Translations under genes and position numbers: made by a program
Part shown: in pieces, positions 27,010-38,293 of the stretch
How positions within the stretch are numbered: position 1 is the stretch's first letter
How the letters are laid out: each line of letters opens with the position of its first letter
Assembly (NCBI GenBank): GCA_963734865.1
Contig: CAVTIV010000008.1
Coordinates: 558,001 to 622,000 of the forward strand
DNA from: CBDCUW01 sp963734865
Lineage (GTDB): Bacteria > Planctomycetota > Planctomycetia > Pirellulales > Pirellulaceae
DNA length: 64,000 nt
Direction of reading: 5' to 3'
Notes under the pieces: generated by a model
What the model saw: the letters and a program-made list of their open reading frames with translations, nothing else
Database searches by the model: none
Told to the model about the DNA's origin: nothing

Positions 27010-30000
27010 ATGCGAACATTGCTCACCCTTACCCGACCCTGTGCGGCGGCACTTTGCTTGCTTTTCACGGCGACTTGCAGTCGCGCCGAAGATACCAAGC
27101 CACTCTGGCTCGCGGGGTTTTCAAAGGTGGACATCACGCCCACCGAGCCGGTCCGCATGGCCGGCTACGGTAGCCGCGACCACCCCAACGAGGGAATCGA
27201 TACGCCACTTCATGTTCGTTGCCTGGCGTTAGTGTCGGCGGCGGGTGATCCGTCGACGTCGTTTCTGTTTTCGGTCGACACCATCGGGCTACCCGGCTCG
27301 CTGACTCGAGAATTGGCGGAGTCCATCGCGAAGAAACATCAAACGCCGCGCGATCAAATCGTGTTCTGCAGCACCCACACGCATTGCGGTCCCGACCTGG
27401 TCAGCGAACTGTCAAACATCTTTGCCACACCGCTGACCAAGGACGAGATCGCAGCGGGCGAGCGATACAAATCACAGCTTCGAATCGGAATCCTGCAAGC
27501 GGCCGATCTTGCACTTCAAGATCTTATCCCCGTCGATCTTGATTACGCGGTGGGTGAAGCCAACTTCGCGGCGAACCGGCGTGTGCTGACCAACGGTCAT
27601 TGGACCGGATTCGGTGTCCAGTCGGATGGACCGGTCGATCACACCGTTCCCGTGCTTCGCATCACGAGCCAGGACGGTGCCGTTCAAGCGGTCGTTTTCA
27701 ATTATGCCTGTCACTGCACCACGCTTGGCGGTGAACACTACCAAATCAACGCCGAGTGGGCCGGATACGCCTGTGCCGCACTGGAAGCCGCCTATCCGAA
27801 CTCCATCGCTCTGTGCACGATCGGATGTGGCGCCGATGCGAATCCCAATCCGCGAGGCTCCTTGGAAGCGGCAAAAGTGCACGGTCGAACGCTCGCCGCG
27901 GAAGTCAAGCGAATCGTCGCCGGTGAAATGAAAAGCATCGATGCTCCGTTGGAGACGCGATTTGATTACGCGGGCCTCTCATTCGATCTACCAACCGTCG
28001 AAGAGCTTCAGCAAAGAGTCGCCGCCAATACCAACCCTCAGGCAACACGGCATGCCCAATTAATGTTGGAAACCTACCATCGCGAGGGTCGGTTGCCGGC
28101 GACCTATCCGGTCCCCATCCAAGCCTGGCGATTCGGCGACCAACTAACGATGATCTTTCTGGGGGGCGAAGTGGTCGTCGACTATGCGCTGCGATTGAAA
28201 AAGGAACTCGATCGTCCCAACCTGTGGGTCACCGCCTATGCCAACGATGTCCTCGGCTACATCGCCAGCGAGCGGATGCGAACCGAGGGCGGGTACGAAT
28301 TTGACCGATCAGGCGTCTATTACGGCCTGCCGGGTCCTTGGTCAGCGGGAACAGAAGACTTTTTGATCACGCGAGTCAAAGAACTGCTCACTTCGCGGGA
28401 ACGACCTCGGCCATTGTCGTCCGACGCGGCACTGCAGTCGTTCCAACTTGACGATGATTTTAAGATCGAGTTGGTCGCATCGGAGCCGTTGGTTCAAGAT
28501 CCGATCAACATCGCCTTCGCGGCGGACGGCCGACTGTGGGTCGTCGAAATGGGTGACTACCCGCTTGGCGAAAATGGAGGCCGTGTGAAGGTTCTGACCG
28601 ACACCGACGGGGATGGAACCTTTGATTCGGGTACCGTGTTTTTATCCAATCTGTCATTCCCCACCGGAGTACAACCGTGGCGAGATGGGGTTCTGATCAC
28701 GTCGGCACCCGACATTCTGTTCGCTCGCGATACCGACGGCGATGATCGCGCCGACATGGTAGAAAAACGTTACACCGGTTTCCGACTGTCCAATCCGCAA
28801 CATCGAATCAACGGATTCAGCTATGGTCTGGATCACTCCCTTCACTGTGGCAGCGGAGACAATCTGGGCATGATTACCAGCTCGATCAACGGTGCGACCA
28901 TCGATGCGTCGGGGCACGACGTCAAAATCTGGCCCGACGACGGACGAGTGGTCGCGACGAGCGGACGGACCCAATTCATCCGTAGCCGTAATGACTGGGG
29001 CCAATGGTTTGGCAATGACAACTCGCGGCCGATGTATCACTTTCCGATCGATAGTGCCTACCTGGAACGAAATTCAGCGGTCTCATATTCGGGAAACAGC
29101 GAGCAACTGTTTGACCCGCCGGTGGCACCTCCCGTGTTCCCGCTAACCGCCGCAACCGAACGGTTCAATGATTTGTTCGCGGCCAACCGATTCACGTCGG
29201 CCTGCAGCGCCATCATCTTTCGCGGTCCATCGTTCCGAGCACCTGATCAACAAATCGCGTTCATCTGCGAACCGGTTCATAACCTGGTTCATCGCGCTGT
29301 CATCGAACCCAATGGAGCCACGTTTCGCGCGACAAGAACTCCGCAAGAGCAGGACCGCGAGTTTCTGGCCTCGACCGATCCATGGTTTCGCCCAACTCGC
29401 GCCATCACCGGTCCCGACGGCGCACTGTGGGTCGTCGATATGTATCGCGAAACGATCGAGCACCCCGAATGGATTCCCCAGGCATGGCAGCAACAACTCG
29501 ATTTGCCGCCGGGGAAGATCGCGGCCGGATCTATCGAATTTCGATGGCCAAACCGACGAATCGACGTTACCGCCCGATACAAGATGACTCGGATGAACAG
29601 CTGCTCGAACGACTTCGATCTTCCAACGGAATGCTACGCGATATGGCGCAGCGTCTGATCATCGAACGTGGCGCCGCGACGATCGCCAATGCTGCGAGAA
29701 TTGGCGACGGACGAGAACAACCCCTATGCACGTGTACATGCGCTGTCGATTCTGGCCGTGACCGGTCAACTCACCGCTGACGATCTGATGTCGGCCTTGC
29801 AGGACGAACATCCGGGTGTGCTGCTAGTCGCAATTCGGCTGTCTGAACCGCTCGTCCAGACGCATCCCGAACTTCTGACTCGACTTGAACACCTGGCCGG
29901 ACATGCCGATCCATCCGTCGTGTTAAGCGTCGCGCTACGCGCTCGGCGAAACCGACAACCCGGCGGCAGGCGAGATTCTGGCCAGCATCGCGATCCGACC

Positions 30001-31207
30001 CAATCTTGATCGCTGGGTCGCCCGCGCCATCAGCAGTTCGTCCAAACCCCACGTGGCGATCGTCACCCATCGATTGGTCAGCCATATCGATTCGGGGAAA
30101 CAATCGTTGAACGACGTTGTTCAAAACCTGTTATCCGAACTGCTCGTGACCGCACAAGCCGGACAAATCAACGTATTGGCAGAGTTTGGCGACGTTCTCG
30201 CCGACAGCCGCAGCGAGCTGGCGGCAAAGTTGGAATTGGCATCGATCTTCGCTCGCTCGCTCAAGTCAGGTAACAACCTCCAGAGCGACGTCCAGCGGCA
30301 ATTGGGTCCGCTGTATCAGCAAGCTGTCGGCCTGATCCGCGATCCCGAACAGCCAGAGGGCCGGCGTTGTAGTGCGATGAGCCTGATCGGTATCGGAATC
30401 GCACCGGAGGATCGCGAACGTGAACTGCTTGTCTCGCTGCTCTCGCCCAACACCCCCGCGGAAGTTCAAAAGCAAGCCATTGACTGCCTGACCCAGAATC
30501 AGGATCCGTCGGCGTCCGGCGACCTGTTCGATCGGTGGCCGGCGATGTCACAATCGGTTCGCGATCATTGCGTCGGCCGAATGCTGATGCGACGTTCGTG
30601 GAGCGAATCTCTGCTCGGTGCGTTGGAGTCCGGTCGTATTGCGGTCAGTGATTTGACAGCGGCCGCACGACAACAACTCGTCAAGTCGGGAACACGATCG
30701 ATGCGGGTCCGAGCCGAACGATTGGTCAGTGTTTCCGGATCGATCGAGAAGCGAGAGCTGGTACAGTCGTATCTGTCACAACTTCAATCAAAACGTGACT
30801 CAGCCAACGGCGCGGCCCTGTTCAAAAAACATTGCGCCGTGTGCCATGTCCCGGACAGCGAGGGCCGTGCGACCGGCGCCAGCCTTGCGAATCTTTCCGA
30901 CCGTAGCGACCGCGCACTTGTCGAGGCAATTCTGGATCCCAATCGCGCCGTCGAACCGAAGTACCAAAGTTACATCATCCAGACCACCGACGATCGCATT
31001 CTGGCCGGTGCGATCGAGGAAGAAGCCGGATCAAGCATCACGCTCGCGCACGCGGACGGAAAAAGAACGACAATCCATCGAAGCGAAATTGCCTCGATGA
31101 AGAATTCTGGTGTCTCGTTGATGCCGGAAGGTTTTCAGGAAATCTTGCCACCCGAAGCTGTTCAAGATTTGATCCGATACATCCAAGACGGCGCCGCCAG
31201 CAAATAG
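27010..31207 (+). pseudogene. Ceramidase-like / dehydrogenase propeller / cytochrome c fusion, three frameshifts
   Basis: A very large secreted protein (~1,399 residues if repaired). Signal peptide, then a neutral/alkaline ceramidase-like N-terminal domain (VDITPTEPVRMAGY, FCSTHTHCGPDLV, NYACHCTTLGG), then a PVC-type membrane-bound dehydrogenase propeller (VASEPLVQDPINIAFAADGRLWVVEMGDYP), HEAT-like repeats, and a terminal cytochrome c domain with CAVCH near 30837. The frame changes near 29507 (one base missing; repaired sequence reads LPAGEDRGRIYRIS), near 29686 and near 29941 (each one base extra or two missing). Start ATG 27010. The TIM-barrel gene begins 7 bp downstream. The role is probably oxidation of a hydroxylated organic compound coupled to cytochrome; substrate unknown. 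Confidence 0.72.
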
Positions 31208-31214
31208 GTCCAAC

Positions 31215-32231
31215 ATGCCAGAGAACAACAAGGCTCAACACGAATCTCCCTCCGTCGGTCGTCGCCAACTGCTTGCCTATGCCGCGTTCGGCGGTGCCGC
31301 ATTGGCCGCATCAGGCAGCAATCAAGCCTCCGCGGCGGATACCCCACAAACCCCGCGACGCAAGTATGCGATGAAAAAATCGATCAACCTGTGGGCATTC
31401 CCCTACCCCGACAAAATGTCGCTTCGCCAGTGCCTGCAACTTGCCAAGGATGCCGGTTTCGACGGAATCGAATTGAACTATGACCTGGACAGTGATTTGT
31501 CACCCAAGTCGGGGACCAAGGAATTCCATGACATCCGGCGGATGGCCGAGGAGATCGGAATTGCGATTAGTGGTGTCTGCTCGTTCCTGTTCTGGCCTTA
31601 CCCGCTGACGAGCAATGACACGGCCGAGCGGGCTCGCGGCATGGAACTGGCTGGGAAGATGACACAAGCCGCTCATGATCTCGGCACCGAAAACCTGTTG
31701 GTCGTCCCCGGCGCTGTCCACATGCCGTGGCGTGCAGACCACGACCCCACGCCAAACGACGTCTGTGACGCGCAAGCGCGCCAGTCGATCGGCAAACTGC
31801 TGCCACAAGCTGAGAAATTGAAAGTTCACTTGAACATAGAAAATATCTTCTTCAATGGTTTCCTGTTATCGCCAATGGAGATGGTCGCGTTTGTCGATAG
31901 CTTTTCCAGCGAGTTTGTGCAGGTGCATTTTGACACCGGCAATATCATGGAGTACCAGTTTCCCGAACACTGGATTCCGATCCTCGGCAAGCGAATCAAT
32001 AACGTTCACCTGAAAGAGTACAGCAAGAAAGGAACCGACCATTCGCTCGAGTCATTCCGGCCGCTGCTGGACGGGACCACCAACTGGCCAGCCGTGTTGG
32101 ACGCCTTTGAGCAGGTCGGATACAACGGTTATCTGACATTCGAGTACTTCCATCCGTATCAGCATTTCCCCGAAGCCCTGGTGTATCAAACCGCCGACTC
32201 ACTCGACCGAATGCTCGGCATCAAGACTTGA
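31215..32231 (+). CDS. Tat-exported sugar phosphate isomerase/epimerase-like TIM-barrel protein
   Basis: A 338-residue AP-endonuclease-2/xylose-isomerase-like TIM barrel. The N-terminus has a twin-arginine signal (GRRQLLAYAAFGGAALAASG) after a short polar leader. The barrel begins SINLWAFPYP and includes KDAGFDGIELNYD, the metal-ligand strands LNIENIF, VQVHFDTGN and NNVHLKEY, and GYLTFEYF. Family members isomerise or epimerise sugars or related polyols; exported planctomycete versions commonly sit beside dehydrogenase or oxidoreductase genes. It starts 7 bp after the fusion gene, suggesting joint processing of the same compound. Confidence 0.82.
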   Translation: MPENNKAQHESPSVGRRQLLAYAAFGGAALAASGSNQASAADTPQTPRRKYAMKKSINLWAFPYPDKMSLRQCLQLAKDAGFDGIELNYDLDSDLSPKSGTKEFHDIRRMAEEIGIAISGVCSFLFWPYPLTSNDTAERARGMELAGKMTQAAHDLGTENLLVVPGAVHMPWRADHDPTPNDVCDAQARQSIGKLLPQAEKLKVHLNIENIFFNGFLLSPMEMVAFVDSFSSEFVQVHFDTGNIMEYQFPEHWIPILGKRINNVHLKEYSKKGTDHSLESFRPLLDGTTNWPAVLDAFEQVGYNGYLTFEYFHPYQHFPEALVYQTADSLDRMLGIKT

Positions 32232-32296
32232 ACAACGCAACTCAGGGTTACGTCAAGCTCGTTGAGAGTCGCCTTCGGCGGTCGCTGCTCGTCTGG

Positions 32297-33708
32297 CTAC
32301 GGCACGACCCCTTCTCTCCCGTCAACCGGCAGCCCGCTGGGGACCTGATACGGATACGTGAACGGCGACAGCAATTCCCCGCTCGCTGCTGATTCACTTG
32401 TCAGCGATATCAAAAACTCCTCCAGGTCCGACAGTTCCTGCTCCCTCAACTTCACCTTCCGTTTGATCCGTCCGTCGAGCGTGTTGATGATGTCGTAAAT
32501 CACCTCGGGCGCGTCGAGCACCGTTCCCTGCAAGCGGACGTCTAACTGCGAAGGGTCATAGTTCAGCAAAGCAGCCTCCGGATTCAAGTGATGGACAATC
32601 GCGCCGCGGAGCGTGGCGTAGGCGCCGTTATGCATCCACGGTCCAGTCAACAAGACATTCCGTAGCGGCGGCGTGCGAAAGGCATAAAGATCGCGCCGCT
32701 TCCCCGTCTCGCGTGCACGACCGAAATCGAGTGGTTTCTCGGGAGCCTTGCCGGGCCCCAGCGGCGGAATGCCAATGTTGTAGTGCTGCTGATCGGTGAG
32801 CAAACTGCCTGAATGGCATTTTGCACATCCGGCGTCGCCGTAAAACAGCAGCGCGCCGCGTTTGGCAGCATCGGACAACAGTGCGTTGTTGCTTTCACTT
32901 TCCAAATAGAGATCAAACGGGCTATCCAGGTACGTAAAGCCCACCGATTCAAATGCGGCGATCGCGTTGGCTGCGTGTTCGAATCCCAAATCCTGTGGGG
33001 CAATATCGGGGTAGGCGTTGCCGAACAAGTCGACATACTCGGGCACGGCCAACAATCGGACCATGATCGCATCCCAAATCCCTTGCAGGTCCGTATCGAC
33101 AAAATCGGCCAGTTCATTCTCCCCTTCGCGGCCGCGCATCTCGTCACGTGAGGTGACCGGAAACATCGCCTGCGCCGCGAGTACGCTTTCCAGACCGTCC
33201 GGCAGGCCGTCACCCGCCGGTGTGATCAATCGACCGTGTCGCGAAACTTCCACCCGGCTATCCCAGAACTGAGATCGCCATAACACGGAACCCCGATTGA
33301 ATACGTCGGGCGCATTCGCGGAATGAATTCGCGGTCGCTACCAAGCAACCGTGGAAATACGTCGGGCTGCAATCCCGGCCCCAGACCAAGACCGCCCACA
33401 CCGATCGAAACAGACAACCCATCGCCGCTAAAAAACAGCGGATGGTGACACGTCGCACAGGCAACATCTCGGTTGCCGCTCAATTCTTTGTCGAAAAAAA
33501 GAAATCGCCCGAGATCGACCTGCGCGGTACCGTGATCGGGTCCGACATCGAGCGGGCGAACACCGGCGGCACGCAGCGCGTTCCGCAGAGTTTTATCGAC
33601 ATCCCTTTTCTTCGGCTTTTTCGCTGAGGCTGTTTGCTGCAAGCCGGTCAACAAACACACAAATCCCACGAACGCACAAATGAACCACTGCCCCGGTCGT
33701 GCCCCCAT
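32297..33708 (-). pseudogene. Di-heme cytochrome c peroxidase family protein, frameshifted
   Basis: A MauG/CcpA-type di-heme protein of about 470 residues once repaired. The first part (start ATG 33708, signal peptide FICAFVGFVCLLTGL) holds LGRFLFFDKELSGNRDVACATCHHPLFF with the first CxxCH heme site. The second part holds GDAGCAKCHSG, the second CxxCH, then TPPLRNVLLTGPWMHNG. Between them the frame changes at about 33316/33317: one missing base, and restoring it yields RNAPDVFNRGSVLWRSQFWDSR, which is typical. Such proteins reduce peroxide or oxidise substrates in the periplasm using cytochrome c. It converges with the TIM-barrel gene; the 65-bp gap holds a weak hairpin only. Confidence 0.8.
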
Positions 33709-33843
33709 CGTTCAACTCTCCCATTTCAGTTTGGATCGATCCTCGTTTCTAGAAGACAGGGCGTCTGCCAACACCCTTGTTGTCACTAGATCATAAACGA
33801 AGATACATGTTGCTGGCAACGAATCGCCGTAAAACCATCGTGG

Positions 33844-35628
33844 CTACTCCGCTGATTCCCGGCGACGCCTTTCGGCACGATCACCATCGCGACGGCCGCG
33901 GTCGTCGGCGCGGGGTTGCTCACGATCACTTCGCTGAGCGGAATCACCGTCGCCTCCGGGGCCTTTGACCTCGGATGCACGATCACCGTCGCGCTGGCCC
34001 CGGTCGGCGCGATCGCTGCCGGCATCGCCCTCACGTGACGTTTGGAACCTTCCCTTGTCATACCAGAACAAAAACTCGGCTACCGTCATTTTGCCATCCG
34101 AATTTGGATCGGCTTGCTTGAAACGGCCTGCTTCCAGTTCACGACGCGCGGTATCGCCCTCGGTAAGTCCCTCCTTCATGGCGTACCATTCATCCAGCGT
34201 GACCTTCCTATCCTTGTTGCGATCGTAGGCTGCAAAAACCTTTCCGCCGCGACTACGCTCCCAGCCAGACGGCAATTCACCGTCGAGGGAACCGCGTGTC
34301 GGAGTGAACATGATCCTGCGTGCGTCTTGCGATTCACGATCTCCGTCCCTTCGTGCCTCGCGTTGCTCTGCGACCGCTCGCGTCGACGTGGCTCGCTTCA
34401 GTTCGGCGACCTCACGTCGCAACTGCAAGATCATTCGATAAAGCGAGGCTTCTCGCTCGGTCTGTGGGCGAAATTCTTCGTCGCCGGCAACATCGCTCGG
34501 TCTTTCTCGGTCGCCGCGCCGCTCGCCCGCATTGTCACGATCGCGTTCTCGACGAGGGCCGCCTGAATCAGCAATTCCTCGCTCTGGACGATCACGCGTT
34601 TCACGTTCTTGGCGTTGTTCGTCGCCTTGCTGGGCCCGATCATTGCGAGCCTCAGGGCGTTGGCCTTCGTCATCGTCATCTTGGGCGGCGACCAGTGTTG
34701 TTCCTCCGCGATCGGCCAGTGCGGTGTGGACACGAATCACTTCGCCGTCACCAAAGTCTGCTGATACAGATACCGGAATGTTTCCGATACCGATTAGCAG
34801 ACCGCAGGTGACGAGCGAACCGGCAATCGGTTTGATCAAAGCAACAGGCATGAAACTCAAACTCCCATTAGCAAGGTGAAGTGCGTTGACAGTTACGTAT
34901 CCGATGGCCGGTTTCCCGGCGGCAAATTGGGTTCCCGCCTGGACGGTACAAGCGACAAGAGAAGGAGCAACCGCGGCTTGCGCGGTTGAGTGCGATTGCA
35001 TCCACAAGCTCAATGCCACTGACAACGAGATTCCGCGCAGAGACAACCGACGGCGCAACGTTGCTCTGGCCCTCTCTAAACGTCCTTTCAGCGAACCGAC
35101 CGACCATCCAAGTTGTCCGGCCGCCTCTTCTCGTGACTTGCCCTCGATGCAACACAGAAACAAAGGCAGGCGAAGTCTGGCCGGCAAACGATTCAGCTCT
35201 TCGTCAAGAACCGAGCGATGGTGATCAGACGCGATTTGTACCAAAGCGGGATGGTTTTCCAGCATGACCGCTGACTCCAACGTTGTTTCTCGGCGCTGAT
35301 GCCGATTGGCTCGACAGCGAAGTGAGATTCGAAATGCTGTTCGATGCAACCAAGCCGGTAATGTGGAAGCCTCACGCAGCGAATCGGCCTTGCGTGCCAA
35401 CACCAGGAACGTCGCCTGAAAGGCGTCCTCCGCTTCCTGTTCATCGGCCAGAATTCGATGGCAGACGCCCATCACCATCGGCCCATGCCGTTCCACGATT
35501 TTTGCGAATGCCAAGTCGTCACGGCGGGCAATGAACCGTCGCATCAGGTGTGCATCCGATTCCCCACAGTCGGGTCTGTCGTGCAACGGAATTGCCGCTG
35601 CCTCGGCGAGCGAGCGATGGTGAGACAT
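33844..35628 (-). CDS. ECF sigma factor fused to membrane segment and EF-hand tail
   Basis: A 594-residue protein. Residues ~25-190 are an ECF sigma factor: region 2 (FAKIVERHGPMVMGVCHRIL, AEDAFQATFLVLARKA, LPAWLHRTAFRIS) and region 4 (LPARLRLPLFLCCIEGKSREEAAGQLGWSVGSLKGRL in pieces). Hydrophobic stretches follow, the clearest at ~265-290. After these comes a highly charged Arg/Asp/Glu-rich linker, then two EF-hands (DRNKDRKVTLDEW near 469 and DPNSDGKMTVAEF near 511) and another charged tail. The layout suggests a membrane-held sigma factor whose release or conformation could respond to calcium on the far side. That is inference; I see no protease site. No anti-sigma gene is adjacent. Confidence 0.8.
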   Translation of the reverse strand: MSHHRSLAEAAAIPLHDRPDCGESDAHLMRRFIARRDDLAFAKIVERHGPMVMGVCHRILADEQEAEDAFQATFLVLARKADSLREASTLPAWLHRTAFRISLRCRANRHQRRETTLESAVMLENHPALVQIASDHHRSVLDEELNRLPARLRLPLFLCCIEGKSREEAAGQLGWSVGSLKGRLERARATLRRRLSLRGISLSVALSLWMQSHSTAQAAVAPSLVACTVQAGTQFAAGKPAIGYVTVNALHLANGSLSFMPVALIKPIAGSLVTCGLLIGIGNIPVSVSADFGDGEVIRVHTALADRGGTTLVAAQDDDDEGQRPEARNDRAQQGDEQRQERETRDRPERGIADSGGPRRERDRDNAGERRGDRERPSDVAGDEEFRPQTEREASLYRMILQLRREVAELKRATSTRAVAEQREARRDGDRESQDARRIMFTPTRGSLDGELPSGWERSRGGKVFAAYDRNKDRKVTLDEWYAMKEGLTEGDTARRELEAGRFKQADPNSDGKMTVAEFLFWYDKGRFQTSREGDAGSDRADRGQRDGDRASEVKGPGGDGDSAQRSDREQPRADDRGRRDGDRAERRRRESAE

Positions 35629-35751
35629 TGGTCTTGAATGGGTGGCGGCGAAAAGGAGGCCTGTTCACGGCAACGTGGTCACAGTCACTATAAAAGAGAC
35701 GCCGTCGCCAGCTACGGCACGATCTTTCGAAAAAGAACCGAAAAAAATCGC

Positions 35752-37440
35752 TCACTTCTCTCCGGAAATCGATTCAGCGATGTTATTCGCGTGATCCCGC
35801 ACCCGCGCATAGGCATTGAGCGTCGCCAGCATGGCCACGCTGACCAGCGGCGGAATCGTGCCGCTGGAGAGATCTTCCAAGTGTTTCCGCCGAAGCATTT
35901 TGATTTCATCTCGCAGACGCTTTGAAATCGGACCGGTTTTCGTCAACACATGTTCGTTATTCTTGACGAAACCTTCATGTACCGCCGAAAGATACTCGGC
36001 CGCATGACTGTTCAGCTCACGAAGATCCCCACGTTGCTGCTCCGTAAATCGGTATCCGTCGCGGCGAAGCTTTCGATCAAAGCGATCCAAATTCACGATG
36101 TAATCACTGATCGATTCGTATTCGTCGGCAATGCGGATCTGCCGCCTCGCCTCGTCCGCAACGCTATGAGGCACGTTTCCGGACAACAAATTGGTAACAA
36201 AGATCGCAATCTCGTCTTGAATCGAATCGAGCACTTGCTCTCTCTTCTTCAATCGATCGGCAAGTACCTTGTCCGGTTCGTCTTGGTCCCGCAACGTGGA
36301 AAGCCAGTCGAGCATTTTCGCGCAACCGTCACTCATTTTTTCAATTTCGCGACGAGATTGCTCGATGGCCATCAGCGGCGTCTCGAGCATCCGAATATCA
36401 AGATCCGTCAGATGTGGCTTTTCCTTGAAATCCTTGGATGGCACCAGCCAATTCAAGAACCGGACGAACCAAGGAAGAAACGGCAAAAACAAAATCGTGT
36501 TCGTGATATTGAAAATCGTATGCGTCGCCGCAATCGCCGGAGTCGTGGACGGAAACGTCTCTTTGCCGTCGACCATCACCACCTCGCTGACGTCACCCTC
36601 CACTACCCACTGAACCAAATCGATGTAGGACCAGAAAACCGACGTGATCCATAACACCCCGATTAAGTTGAAGATCACATGAAAGTAGGCCGCACGACGG
36701 GCATTGGTCGTGGCACCCAGCGAGGCCAGGAACGCGGTGATCGTCGTGCCAATGTTTTCACCCAACACAAGTGCCGCAGCCGATTCGAAATCGATCACGC
36801 CAGTGGATGCCAACGAAATCGTGATCCCCAATGTCGCCGAGGAGGATTGAATCAACGTGGTCATCACGCAACCGATCAGCGCACACTTCAATACACCAAA
36901 GTAGCTGTCCGCGGTGAACGTCTGGAACCAGTCCTCAAAGTCGGGCATCTCTTTGATGATCACACAGGCATCTTTCATCAGTTCCAGACCGAAAAATACC
37001 ATCCCCACGCCCATCAGCGCCATTGCCCAATACCGCCATCGCTCGTTCCGCGAAAATAAGTAGACGAACGCAGCACCACCGAGCAGTGGCAATCCGTATT
37101 TGCCGACCTTGAGCACCAAGATCCAGCCGGTAATCGTGGTCCCGATGTTCGCGCCCATGATCACGCCAATGGCTTGGCCGAGACTCATCACGCCACTGTT
37201 GACAAAGCCAACGACCATCACCGTCGTGATCGAACTCGATTGAACAATACAGGTCACAACCGTCCCAACGGCAGTCGCGGCAAACCGGTTGTTGGTGACC
37301 GCGCCGATCAAGCGACGCAAACTGCTGCCCGCGACCGCCTGCATCCCATCGGACATGTTCTTCATGCCCAACAGAAAAATCCCCAGCCCGCCAACGAGTT
37401 CACAAATCAGCTGAATCAGCTTGGCAAAATCGAAATCCAA
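35752..37440 (-). CDS. Na/Pi cotransporter family protein with PhoU-like tail
   Basis: A 562-residue membrane protein with duplicated Na/Pi cotransporter repeats, each bearing the QSSS motif (CIVQSSSITTVM and TLIQSSSATLGI) and the NIGTTIT motif. It should import inorganic phosphate with sodium. The C-terminal ~220 residues are cytoplasmic and helical and resemble PhoU, which usually tunes phosphate transport. The start is a TTG at 37440 (MDFDFAKL) preceded by AGGTGG at a good distance; no ATG fits the N-terminus better. Stands alone between the sigma/EF-hand gene and a divergent small secreted protein. Confidence 0.9.
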   Translation of the reverse strand: MDFDFAKLIQLICELVGGLGIFLLGMKNMSDGMQAVAGSSLRRLIGAVTNNRFAATAVGTVVTCIVQSSSITTVMVVGFVNSGVMSLGQAIGVIMGANIGTTITGWILVLKVGKYGLPLLGGAAFVYLFSRNERWRYWAMALMGVGMVFFGLELMKDACVIIKEMPDFEDWFQTFTADSYFGVLKCALIGCVMTTLIQSSSATLGITISLASTGVIDFESAAALVLGENIGTTITAFLASLGATTNARRAAYFHVIFNLIGVLWITSVFWSYIDLVQWVVEGDVSEVVMVDGKETFPSTTPAIAATHTIFNITNTILFLPFLPWFVRFLNWLVPSKDFKEKPHLTDLDIRMLETPLMAIEQSRREIEKMSDGCAKMLDWLSTLRDQDEPDKVLADRLKKREQVLDSIQDEIAIFVTNLLSGNVPHSVADEARRQIRIADEYESISDYIVNLDRFDRKLRRDGYRFTEQQRGDLRELNSHAAEYLSAVHEGFVKNNEHVLTKTGPISKRLRDEIKMLRRKHLEDLSSGTIPPLVSVAMLATLNAYARVRDHANNIAESISGEK

Positions 37441-37641
37441 GAAACCACCTGACCTGCGAGCCGAGGAATCATGAAGAAATGATGAAGGGGCACATTCTAG
37501 CCCGGCGCCGCAGGAAGACGAGCCTGCTCCAAACGAAACCGAAACACCTCAGCGACAACCCCCTCTATAGAGCCGTTCTCGCGTGAGAATTTGCACGCCT
37601 CACTGGCGATGCGCCGTTGGCGAACAGTTACACTGGCAGCC

Positions 37642-38286
37642 ATGAACAGCCAACATTCGCTACCGCTCGTCCTCTTGACCCTGCTCTGTCCGTTGGCCCG
37701 CGGGGCCGATGACGGCCCGCCCGCCAACAGCGAATTGGTGGTCAACGAGAGCTTCGATTCTCCGTTGGATGACCATTGGCATGTCAACACGGGCAAGTGG
37801 TCGGTCGCCGATGGCGTGCTGAGGGCTCGCGAATTGGAGTCCGATCAACATGTTGCGGCAGCGAGGCGAACGATCGAAACGCAGAACGCGGTTTATCAGT
37901 TGCGTTTTCGATTGGTGGAAAATGGCGAATCATTTCATTTCGGATTTGATCCGACCCCCGGCGAATTGAAAAAGCGAGGTCATCTTTTTTCGGTCATCGT
38001 GACGCCGAAGATGTGGAAAGTGATGAAGCACATCGACAAAGATCGGCCACAGGATGACCCCAACGAAACGTTAGCCGAGCAGGCCACGCCATTCGTGAAA
38101 GATCAGTGGTACACGTTACGCGTGACCACCTGGGGCAATTACGTCACGGCACGCATCGACGGTAAGGAAACACTGAAGGTGTCTCACGAATCCTTCGGCG
38201 TGAAGAAACCGACCTTGGTCTTTCGTTGCGTCGGTGACGGTGTCGAAATTGACGACATCAAGGTTTGGCGGCCAACAAAAAAATGA
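37642..38286 (+). CDS. Secreted DUF1080/LamG-like protein
   Basis: A 214-residue secreted protein (signal LPLVLLTLLCPLARG) with a single jelly-roll-type domain: ESFDSPLDDHWHVNTGKWSVADGVLRARE is the family-typical opening, written here in two halves of one strand pair. The end GVEIDDIKVW is the usual last strand. Such domains bind or cleave carbohydrates in planctomycete and Bacteroidetes catabolic clusters. Start ATG 37642 begins the signal. It converges with the sulfatase at 38294 (7 bp between stops). No catalytic residues can be assigned by eye. Confidence 0.65.
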   Translation: MNSQHSLPLVLLTLLCPLARGADDGPPANSELVVNESFDSPLDDHWHVNTGKWSVADGVLRARELESDQHVAAARRTIETQNAVYQLRFRLVENGESFHFGFDPTPGELKKRGHLFSVIVTPKMWKVMKHIDKDRPQDDPNETLAEQATPFVKDQWYTLRVTTWGNYVTARIDGKETLKVSHESFGVKKPTLVFRCVGDGVEIDDIKVWRPTKK

Positions 38287-38293
38287 TGCCTGA

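Noticed and set aside
32232..32296. Rho-independent terminator between convergent genes
   Set aside because: Only a short imperfect hairpin around 32267-32285 without a T run is visible.
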